Source: an uncultured Acetatifactor sp.
GTDB taxonomy: Bacteria > Bacillota > Clostridia > Lachnospirales > Lachnospiraceae
Reading direction: 5' to 3'
Assembly: GCA_910586435.1 (NCBI GenBank)
Contig: CAJUGT010000160.1
Coordinates: 1 to 8,356 of the forward strand
DNA: 8,356 nucleotides
The notes under the pieces are model-generated. The model was not told the DNA's origin. It made no database searches and was given only the letters and a program-made list of their open reading frames with translations. The first letter of the stretch is position 1. The number at the start of each line of letters is the position of its first letter. The position numbers and the translations under genes were made by a program. Shown here one piece after another: positions 1 through 5,986 of the stretch.

Positions 1-2
1 CG

Positions 3-386
3 GCGCAGCAGGACTATGAGGGATTTTATCAGGAAGAGATACTTTATCGTGAAATTATGGGGTATCCTCCCGTGTCGCATATGGTTGCGGTACAAATATT
101 TGCGAAAGAAGAGAGACGGGGGGGCTGTCTGGCAGAGAGCCTGGCCGGGGCAGTGAGGGAACACTTTCCGGAGACCATGGATGGCAGAAGTCAGCTGCGG
201 CTGATAGGTCCGGCACCGGCGGCAATCGGCAAAATAAATGACATTTTCAGGTTTGTGTTCTATGTAAAATGTCCACAATATGAGAAACTGGTGTGTGTCA
301 AGGATTTTTTGGAGGAAGAAGTGAAGAAAAGTCAGATTCGAGAGGAAATGGTGCAGTTTGACTTTGACCCGGTGCATATGATGTAG
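3..386 (+). CDS. priA: Primosomal protein N' (PriA helicase), C-terminal fragment
   Basis: This is the 3' end of a gene that begins before the window. The frame is open from base 3 and ends at TAG 384-386, giving 127 visible residues. PriA is the superfamily 2 DNA helicase that reloads the replisome at stalled forks. The visible part is its C-terminal domain: an acidic, aromatic stretch (QDYEGFYQEEI) leads into the family's YPP motif at visible residues 21-23. Further on, GPAP at residues 69-72 is followed by a lysine-containing segment and a hydrophobic strand (FRFVFYVK), as in the PriA C-terminal fold. The helicase motifs and zinc-binding cysteines would lie upstream and cannot be checked. 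The ATG at 57 is internal and not a real start. The position directly before def and fmt matches the usual Bacillota order and supports the call. Confidence 0.93.
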   Translation, partial: AQQDYEGFYQEEILYREIMGYPPVSHMVAVQIFAKEERRGGCLAESLAGAVREHFPETMDGRSQLRLIGPAPAAIGKINDIFRFVFYVKCPQYEKLVCVKDFLEEEVKKSQIREEMVQFDFDPVHMM

Positions 387-435
387 ACTCCGGGGGCGCA
401 GCCAGTGCCGAACTGTTGCCGGAATCCGTTTTTTT
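386..435 (+). terminator. Probable Rho-independent terminator after priA
   Basis: A GC-rich interrupted inverted repeat starts at the priA stop codon and is followed by seven T residues (429-435). The outer arms are TCCGG (389-393) and CCGGA (419-423), which can extend outward past one mismatch to 386/426. An inner stem pairs CAGT (403-406) with ACTG (412-415) around a 5-nt loop. The stem is imperfect, and two or three bases separate it from the T-run, so it may be only partly efficient. No folding energy was computed. Confidence 0.55.
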
Positions 436-438
436 AAG

Positions 439-467
439 TTGCATCTTTGGCCATATCATAGTAAAAT
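439..467 (+). promoter_or_regulatory. Candidate sigma-A promoter for the def-fmt operon
   Basis: A TTGCAT element (439-444, keeping the TTG of the -35 consensus) lies 17 nt upstream of TAAAAT (462-467, five of six matches to the -10 consensus). Transcription would begin near 474, leaving a leader of about 30 nt before def at 505. The position just after the priA terminator makes biological sense. The -35 match is only moderate, so this is a candidate. Confidence 0.45.
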
Positions 468-504
468 CAGGAGAGAAAAAAGGTATAAAAGAGAGGAAAA
501 TAAA

Positions 505-987
505 ATGGCAATCAGAAATGTACGTGAGATCGGAGAAGAAGTGCTGACAAAAAAATGCAAAGCAGTGGTGGAGATGACGCCAAGGATCAAAGAATTAATA
601 GAAGACATGTTGGATACCATGTATGAAGCCAATGGAGTGGGACTTGCAGCGCCCCAGGTGGGGATTTTGAAGAGGATTGTGGTCATAGATGTCACAGGGG
701 AGGATCCCCATATTCTGATTAATCCCAGGATAGTGGAGACCAGTGGGGAACAGGTTGGACCGGAGGCTTGTCTGAGCGTGCCAGGGAAATCAGGTACGGT
801 GAAGCGTCCCAATTATGTAAAGGTGGTGGGCCTGGATGTCAATATGACGGAGTATGAGCTGGAAGGAACGGAACTTCTTGCCCGTGCCATATGTCATGAG
901 CTGGACCATTTGGACGGAAAGCTGTATGTGGATAAAGTGGAGGGGCCTTTGCAGGATGTGGAGCGTGAGGAAGAAGAGGAGGCGTGA
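505..987 (+). CDS. def: Peptide deformylase
   Basis: This 160-residue cytoplasmic metalloenzyme removes the formyl group from the N-terminal formyl-methionine of new proteins. All three signature motifs are present: GVGLAAPQ at residues 44-51, EACLS at 87-91 with metal ligand C89, and HELDH at 131-135 with ligands H131 and H135 and catalytic E132. Motif 2 normally reads EGCLS, so A88 replaces the usual glycine. The start is ATG 505, because a purine-rich site (GAGAGGA, 491-497) sits 7 nt upstream and the protein then begins MAIRNVREIG like other family members. An in-frame TTG at 439 would add 22 residues, but it overlaps the predicted promoter and lacks family support. The C-terminus is very acidic, ending in a run of glutamates (residues 155-159). 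The stop is followed 6 nt later by fmt, and the fmt ribosome binding site lies inside the def tail, which suggests translational coupling. Confidence 0.97.
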   Translation: MAIRNVREIGEEVLTKKCKAVVEMTPRIKELIEDMLDTMYEANGVGLAAPQVGILKRIVVIDVTGEDPHILINPRIVETSGEQVGPEACLSVPGKSGTVKRPNYVKVVGLDVNMTEYELEGTELLARAICHELDHLDGKLYVDKVEGPLQDVEREEEEEA

Positions 988-993
988 GACTTG

Positions 994-1929
994 ATGAAAA
1001 TTCTGTTTATGGGAACTCCGGAGTATGCGGCATCTGCTTTGGAAGCCCTCTTTGAGGCAGGACATGAAATTGTAGCGGTGGTGACACAGCCTGACAAGTC
1101 CAAAGGCAGGAGCAGGGAATTACTGCCGCCTCCGGTAAAGACCGTTGCCGGGAAGTACGGGGTTCCCGTTATGCAGCCTAAGAGGATTAAAGCGCCGGAA
1201 GCGGTTGAAGCGTTGAGACAATATGATGCGGATGTGTATATTGTGGCGGCTTTCGGGCAGATTCTATCTCAGGAGATTCTGGATATTCCTCCTTGCGGAA
1301 GTCTTAATATCCATGCCTCTCTGCTTCCTAAGTACAGGGGGGCCTCCCCCATTCAGCATGCCATCCTTGCAGGGGAGGAGAAGACCGGAATTACCATTAT
1401 GCATATGGATGCGGGGATTGATACAGGGGATATTCTTTACCAGAAAGAAATCTCGATTATACCTGAAGACACATATGAAACACTTTATGATAAACTGAAA
1501 GTTCTGGGAGGTGCGGCTGTCACGGAGGCTCTTGTCCTGTTGGAACAGGGGAAATTGATACCGCGGAAGCAAAGGGAGGAGGACAGTTCCTACGCTTCTA
1601 TGATTGACAAGGAAATGGGGCGGATTGATTTTGCCAATGACGCATGGGCCATAGAGCGGCAAATCCGTGCCATGACCCCATGGCCCAGTGCTTTCACAGG
1701 GTATGGGGGAAAACAGCTTAAGATTTGGAAAGCTTCGCCTTCCATTGCTGAGAATGCTTTTGCGCGTAAGCCGGGAGAAATCATAAGGGTGGAGAAGGAT
1801 TTCTTTATGGTGGCTGCGGGAAAAGGTGTTCTCTGTGTCACCGAAGTGCAGTTGGAAGGGAAGAAGCGGATGAGCGTACACGATTTTCTGCTGGGGGTCA
1901 GGATGCTTCCAGGAGAGGTTCTGGGCTGA
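994..1929 (+). CDS. fmt: Methionyl-tRNA formyltransferase
   Basis: This enzyme transfers a formyl group from 10-formyltetrahydrofolate to Met-tRNA(fMet), the substrate of translation initiation, and so works opposite the adjacent def. The protein has 311 residues, normal for the family. The N-terminal formyltransferase fold begins MKILFMGTPEYAA and carries the loop QPDKSKGRSR (residues 32-41). Its catalytic triad equivalents are N105 and H107 in LNIHASLLP, and D143 in MDAGIDTGD. The C-terminal OB-like tRNA-binding domain covers about residues 205-311, with the typical TPWPSAFT stretch near its start. Two starts are possible: TTG 991, 8 nt after AGGAGG (977-982), or ATG 994, 11 nt after it. 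I chose the ATG because the protein then begins like its relatives. The difference is one residue. It is co-transcribed with def. Confidence 0.97.
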   Translation: MKILFMGTPEYAASALEALFEAGHEIVAVVTQPDKSKGRSRELLPPPVKTVAGKYGVPVMQPKRIKAPEAVEALRQYDADVYIVAAFGQILSQEILDIPPCGSLNIHASLLPKYRGASPIQHAILAGEEKTGITIMHMDAGIDTGDILYQKEISIIPEDTYETLYDKLKVLGGAAVTEALVLLEQGKLIPRKQREEDSSYASMIDKEMGRIDFANDAWAIERQIRAMTPWPSAFTGYGGKQLKIWKASPSIAENAFARKPGEIIRVEKDFFMVAAGKGVLCVTEVQLEGKKRMSVHDFLLGVRMLPGEVLG

Positions 1930-2027
1930 AGGAAGTTTCCGGCAGCGGTTTTGTGACGTCTTTCAAGAGACAATGGCTGTGTGACAGGTGAGATTGGCAA
2001 AATAATGGTAGCGGGGAGAGGGAAAGG

Positions 2028-2726
2028 ATGTTTTACTGGGACGCAAGCTATATTTTAGTGATCATTGGAATGGTACTTTGCATGGGAGCCAGCGCACTGG
2101 TGCATAGTGCCATGGGAAAATACAGCAGAGTGAGAAACAGCAGGGGTATTACAGGGCAGGAGGCTGCCAGTCGTATTCTTGCCGGCGAAGGGCTATATCA
2201 TGTACAGATTGAATGTCTGCCTTCGGAACAGGGAGATCACTATGATCCCCGGACGAATACGGTGCGTCTTTCACGGAGTAATTTTCATCAGTCCACAGTG
2301 ACTGCGGTGGGGGTGGCTGCCCATGAATGTGGACATGCTGTTCAACATGCCAAAGGATATTCACCGCTGCGTTTCAGATCGGCGCTGGTGCCTGTGGCCA
2401 ATATAGGCAGCAGACTTGGACTGCCGTTAATTTTGTTGGGGGTATTTTTAAGCTGGAACCGGGTGCTGATAGAAATCGGTATCTGGGCATTTGCGCTGGC
2501 AGTATTGTTTCAGCTTGTCACGCTGCCGGTGGAATTCAATGCGTCCTCCAGGGCGGTGGCGAAAATTGCGCAGTATGGACTTTTGACAGAAGAAGAGAAC
2601 AGAGGCTGTAAAAAAGTGCTGCGGGCGGCGGCTTTGACATATGTGGCAGCGGCGGCTTCCGCTATTTTACAGTTGCTTCGGCTGGTCTTGCTCTTTGGCG
2701 CAAGAAACGGCCGTAAGGATGATTAG
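2028..2726 (+). CDS. Membrane zinc metallopeptidase, YugP family
   Basis: This is a 232-residue membrane protein with a zincin motif HECGH at residues 99-103 (ligands H99 and H103, catalytic E100). A conserved-looking LPVEFNASSRA segment follows at 166-176, and E169 is my candidate for the third zinc ligand. Hydrophobic segments at about 7-27, 130-165 (probably two passes) and 205-225 indicate a multi-pass membrane protein with the active site on one loop. This arrangement matches the putative neutral zinc metallopeptidase family (Pfam Zn_peptidase_2), represented by Bacillus YugP. Its substrate is not established to my knowledge. The start ATG 2028 follows GGAGAGGG (2015-2022) at close spacing. 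A 98-nt gap separates it from fmt, and the stop codon TAG overlaps the ribosome binding site of rsmB, so it is co-expressed with rsmB. Family assignment is firm, function is not. Confidence 0.88.
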   Translation: MFYWDASYILVIIGMVLCMGASALVHSAMGKYSRVRNSRGITGQEAASRILAGEGLYHVQIECLPSEQGDHYDPRTNTVRLSRSNFHQSTVTAVGVAAHECGHAVQHAKGYSPLRFRSALVPVANIGSRLGLPLILLGVFLSWNRVLIEIGIWAFALAVLFQLVTLPVEFNASSRAVAKIAQYGLLTEEENRGCKKVLRAAALTYVAAAASAILQLLRLVLLFGARNGRKDD

Positions 2727-2734
2727 GAGCAGGC

Positions 2735-4156
2735 ATGGCGGAGAATATCAGGGAAATCGTATTGGACACGCTGCTTGACCTGGAGCGAAAAGGGGAGTAT
2801 TCCCATAAGCTGGTCAAAGCAGTGCTGGATAAATTCAGTTATCTGGAGGAGAGAGACAGGGCGTTTTATAAGCGTGTCACAGAGGGGACATTAGAAAGGC
2901 AGCTGGAATTGGACTATTATCTGGACTGTTATTCCAAGCTGCCTGTGAGGAAGATGCGCCCATTGATCAGATGTCTGCTGCGTATGAGCGTTTATCAGCT
3001 GTTATATATGGATGCCGTGCCGGACAGTGCCGTCTGCAATGAGGCATGCAAGCTGGCGGCAAAAAGAGGGTTTCAAAGTCTGAAGGGCTATGTAAACGGT
3101 ATCTTACGGACGATCGCAAGGCAGAGAGGGAATCTTCCCATGCCGGAGGCGACAAAAGAACCTGTTCCTTATCTTTCCATAAAATATTCCATGCCTGAGT
3201 GGCTGGTGGAGTTGTGGCTGAAGGAATATGGCTGGAAGATTACGGAAATAATTTTACAGGGACTCCTTCAAATTCATCCGGTCTCCCTGCGCTTTCAGTC
3301 CGGAATGTCCGAAAAGGAACAGGAGACATATTGCGCCCTTATGGAGGCACAGGGAGCAAAGCTTTCGCCAAATCCTTATCTTTCCGGCATGTACTTGCTG
3401 GAAAGGACGGGAGGGGAGGAGGGCATACGCTCTCTCCCGGGATTTGAAGAGGGAATCTACACGGTACAGGATGTGAGTTCCGCCCTTGCGGTAGTGGCGG
3501 CGGGAATTCAGGAAGGGGATTTTGTTGTAGACTGTTGTGGGGCGCCAGGGGGGAAAAGTATTTTCGCAGGTGAGCTGATTGGAAGCGGGAGAGTGCTTGC
3601 GAGGGACATATCAGAAGAAAAAGTGGCTCTCATTGAGGAAAATATCCGTCGTATGAGAGCGGCAAATATAGAAACGCAGATTTATGATGCCACAGATACG
3701 GATGAGAAACTGACAGGAAAGGCCGATGTGGTTCTGTTGGACGTTCCCTGTTCAGGGCTGGGGGTCATGGGGAAAAAGAGGGATATTAAGTATCAGATTT
3801 CCCAGGAAAAGATAAAGGAACTTTCCCAATTGCAGAAGAAAATTGTCAAATCCTGCGCTCCTTATGTGAAACAGGGTGGGGTATTGCTGTATAGTACCTG
3901 CACAATTCACAGGGGAGAAAATCAGGAGATGGTGCGTTTTATGACCGAAGAATTGGGCTTTATACCGGCTTCATTGGAAGAGATACTTCCTGAGAAGCTG
4001 TGGGAGCGGAAGAAAGAGATTGAAGAGGAAATGCGCAGGGCGGGAAAAGAACCATGGGCCGGTCTTACGGAAGAAGAAAATGCTGCCTGCATTCAGCTTT
4101 TACCGGGGTATATGGAAGCGGACGGTTTTTTTATTGCCAGGTTTAGACGAGGATAA
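2735..4156 (+). CDS. rsmB: 16S rRNA (cytosine-C5) methyltransferase RsmB
   Basis: This enzyme uses S-adenosylmethionine to methylate C5 of a cytosine in 16S rRNA (C967 in E. coli numbering). The 473-residue length suits RsmB. Residues 1-130 form the NusB-like RNA-binding domain, with the helical DRAFYKRVTEGTLER region typical of the family. The C-terminal Rossmann methyltransferase has the SAM-binding loop CCGAPGGKS (267-275), the motif DVPCSGLG (336-343) with C339, and YSTCT (386-390) with C389 as the expected nucleophile. The ending LLPGYMEADGFFIARF is also characteristic. Three residues differ from the common consensus: G269 in place of Ala in the SAM loop, V337 in place of Ala before PCSG, and R349 where a proline is usual. 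Both catalytic cysteines are intact. AGGAG at 2725-2729 lies 5 nt before ATG 2735 and overlaps the stop of the peptidase gene. Confidence 0.96.
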   Translation: MAENIREIVLDTLLDLERKGEYSHKLVKAVLDKFSYLEERDRAFYKRVTEGTLERQLELDYYLDCYSKLPVRKMRPLIRCLLRMSVYQLLYMDAVPDSAVCNEACKLAAKRGFQSLKGYVNGILRTIARQRGNLPMPEATKEPVPYLSIKYSMPEWLVELWLKEYGWKITEIILQGLLQIHPVSLRFQSGMSEKEQETYCALMEAQGAKLSPNPYLSGMYLLERTGGEEGIRSLPGFEEGIYTVQDVSSALAVVAAGIQEGDFVVDCCGAPGGKSIFAGELIGSGRVLARDISEEKVALIEENIRRMRAANIETQIYDATDTDEKLTGKADVVLLDVPCSGLGVMGKKRDIKYQISQEKIKELSQLQKKIVKSCAPYVKQGGVLLYSTCTIHRGENQEMVRFMTEELGFIPASLEEILPEKLWERKKEIEEEMRRAGKEPWAGLTEEENAACIQLLPGYMEADGFFIARFRRG

Positions 4157-4160
4157 ACGG

Positions 4161-5240
4161 GTGTGTAATGTGATAGAGCAAAAAAAGGATATAAAATCCC
4201 TGACCCTTTCCATGTTGAAAGAAGAGCTTGCCGCCATGGGGCAGAAATCTTTCCGGGCCGGGCAGATGTATGATTGGATGCATAAGAAGCTTGCCAGAAG
4301 TTTTGAGGAGATGACAAATCTTCCCAAAACTCTGCGAGACGCCTGTGAAGAAAAGTATCATTATACTGCATTGGAGGCAGTGCGTGTCCAGGAATCAAAG
4401 ATTGACGGCACAAAGAAATTTTTGTTTATGCTTTCCGATGGAAATGTGGTGGAAAGTGTATGGATGAAGTACAGACATGGCAACAGTGTCTGTATTTCTT
4501 CACAGGTGGGATGCAGGATGGGATGCAAGTTCTGCGCTTCCACCCTGGATGGACTGGAACGGAACCTCCTTCCGTCGGAGATGCTGGATCAGGTGTACGC
4601 GATAACGCGGCTGACAGGAGAACGGGTGAGCAATGTAGTGGTGATGGGGACGGGAGAACCCCTGGATAATTATGACAATTTACTTCGGTTTATCAAATTG
4701 CTCACAGATGAAAACGGTCTGAATATCAGCCAGAGGAATGTTACAGTGTCCACTTGTGGCATTGTGCCGCAAATTGAAAAACTTGCGGAGGAAAATTTAC
4801 AGATTACTTTGGCGCTTTCCCTTCATGCGCCCACGGATGAAAAACGCCAAAAGCTGATGCCCATAGCCAATCAATATTCCATAGCCAGGTTGATGGAAAG
4901 CTGTCAGCATTATTTTGAGCGAACCGGCAGGAGGATTACTTTAGAGTACAGTCTGGTGGGCGGTGTCAATGACACAAAGGAGGATGCGGAGCAGTTAATC
5001 AGGCTTGCGAAACCGCTGTGCTGCCATATTAATTTGATTCCTGTCAATCCGGTAAGGGAGCGGGAATTTGTCAGCCCTGAACCGGGCAGAATACATGATT
5101 TCCAAAATATGCTTGAAAAAAATAAAATAAATGGTACTATTAGAAGGGAAATGGGCAGGGACATTGATGGTGCCTGTGGGCAGCTCCGCCGCAGACATCG
5201 CTTGGAGCTGCGGGACTTTGGAGGAAATGAAACGTGTTAA
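4161..5240 (+). CDS. rlmN: Dual-specificity RNA methyltransferase RlmN (23S rRNA m2A2503 / tRNA m2A37)
   Basis: This radical SAM enzyme methylates C2 of A2503 in 23S rRNA and A37 in certain tRNAs. The 4Fe-4S cluster motif CxxxCxxC is present as CRMGCKFC (C118, C122, C125). The two mechanistic cysteines also appear: C111 in CISSQVGC (equivalent of E. coli C118) and C339 in DGACGQL (equivalent of C355). GTGEPL at 163-168 is the usual SAM-binding segment. The start is probably GTG 4161, because CGAGGA (4148-4153) lies 7 nt upstream, within the last codons of rsmB. This gives 359 residues. A second GTG at 4170 is less well spaced. The open frame continues upstream to an ATG at 4020, but that lies inside rsmB in another frame, and the extra residues do not resemble RlmN. 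The gap from rsmB is 4 nt. The last 7 nt overlap prpC. The presence of both C111 and C339 favours RlmN over a more distant paralogue; Cfr remains the alternative. Confidence 0.95.
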   Translation: MCNVIEQKKDIKSLTLSMLKEELAAMGQKSFRAGQMYDWMHKKLARSFEEMTNLPKTLRDACEEKYHYTALEAVRVQESKIDGTKKFLFMLSDGNVVESVWMKYRHGNSVCISSQVGCRMGCKFCASTLDGLERNLLPSEMLDQVYAITRLTGERVSNVVVMGTGEPLDNYDNLLRFIKLLTDENGLNISQRNVTVSTCGIVPQIEKLAEENLQITLALSLHAPTDEKRQKLMPIANQYSIARLMESCQHYFERTGRRITLEYSLVGGVNDTKEDAEQLIRLAKPLCCHINLIPVNPVREREFVSPEPGRIHDFQNMLEKNKINGTIRREMGRDIDGACGQLRRRHRLELRDFGGNETC

Positions 5241-5986
5241 AAACGTTTTCCATAACTGATATAGGTAGAAAAAGACAAATGAATCAAGATTATGTGTATT
5301 CATCGGAACAGCCGGTGGGGAACCTCTTCAATCTGTTTTTGGTGGCAGATGGCATGGGAGGGCACAATGCGGGTGAGTATGCGTCGAGAGTTACCGTGGA
5401 AACCATTGTGGAAATGGTAAGGAATTCTTCGGAAACAGACCCCGTATGTATTCTTGAGGAAGCGATTCAGGCTGCCAATGCGCTGGTGCGCAGACGGGCA
5501 GCACGTTTTTCGTGGCTGGAAGGAATGGGAACTACGGTGGTGGCTGCCACCTGTGTGGAGAATCGTCTTTATGTGGCAAATGTGGGCGACAGTAGACTGT
5601 ATGTGTTGAACAATAAGGAAATTCGTCAAATCACCAGAGATCACTCCTGGGTGGAGGAAATGGTGCAAAGAGGGGAAATCGGCAGGGAGGACGCAAGGAA
5701 TCACAGTAATAAAAACATCATTACCAGAGCGGTGGGGGCTGAAGATACGGTAAAGATAGATGTCTTTGTAGTACGACTTGAAGCAGGCGATGAGATTTTG
5801 ATGTGTACGGACGGCCTTACAAATATGCTGGAAGATGAAGAAATGAGGATGATATTGGATGGAGCCAGGGATGTGGTGGAGAAGGCACAGGAATTGGTCA
5901 AGGCCGCCAATGAGCATGGAGGCAGGGATAATATCAGCGTAATCCTGATAGCCGATGCGGTGTCTGAGAATGGAGAGCATATATGA
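5234..5986 (+). CDS. prpC: PP2C-family (PPM) serine/threonine phosphatase
   Basis: This cytoplasmic, metal-dependent phosphatase removes phosphate from PrkC and its substrates. At 250 residues it has only the minimal PPM catalytic domain, as usual for bacterial PrpC/Stp. Visible motifs, in order, are TDIGRKRQMNQDY (8-20, with phosphate-binding R14), VADGMGGHNAGE (37-48, metal ligands D39 and G40), GMGTT (97-101), NVGDSRLY (116-123), RDHSW (135-139), ITRAVG (163-168), CTDGLTNML (191-199, D193) and GGRDNISV (229-236, D232). All key metal ligands appear intact. The start is GTG 5234, 9 nt after GGAGG (5220-5224). It overlaps the end of rlmN by 7 nt. An ATG at 5227 is in another frame and stops quickly. 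The stop overlaps the prkC start in an ATGA arrangement, so phosphatase and kinase are probably translated in fixed proportion. Confidence 0.96.
   Translation: MLKTFSITDIGRKRQMNQDYVYSSEQPVGNLFNLFLVADGMGGHNAGEYASRVTVETIVEMVRNSSETDPVCILEEAIQAANALVRRRAARFSWLEGMGTTVVAATCVENRLYVANVGDSRLYVLNNKEIRQITRDHSWVEEMVQRGEIGREDARNHSNKNIITRAVGAEDTVKIDVFVVRLEAGDEILMCTDGLTNMLEDEEMRMILDGARDVVEKAQELVKAANEHGGRDNISVILIADAVSENGEHI

Noticed and set aside
439..504. N-terminal extension of def from TTG 439
   Set aside because: The added 22 residues are highly basic and unlike Def proteins, and the stretch contains the promoter candidate. ATG 505 has a proper ribosome binding site.
1264..1881. Long open frame on the - strand (205 codons) inside fmt
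   Set aside because: It lies entirely antisense to a well-supported gene, has no recognisable domain, and the His/Pro/Leu-rich translation is typical of an antisense shadow.
1930..2027. Possible promoter before the zinc peptidase (GTGACA at 1981-1986 and AATAAT at 2001-2006)
   Set aside because: Each box matches its consensus well but they are only 14 nt apart, too close for a normal sigma-A promoter, and no better-spaced pair was seen. The gap shows no clear terminator either.
4020..4160. Upstream extension of rlmN from ATG 4020, which would overlap rsmB by 137 nt
   Set aside because: The extra residues do not resemble RlmN, no good ribosome binding site precedes 4020, and GTG 4161 has a well-spaced one.
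5300..5980. Long open frame on the - strand (226 codons) antisense to prpC
   Set aside because: prpC on the + strand has every PPM motif. The antisense translation is rich in His, Ile and Ser with no domain.
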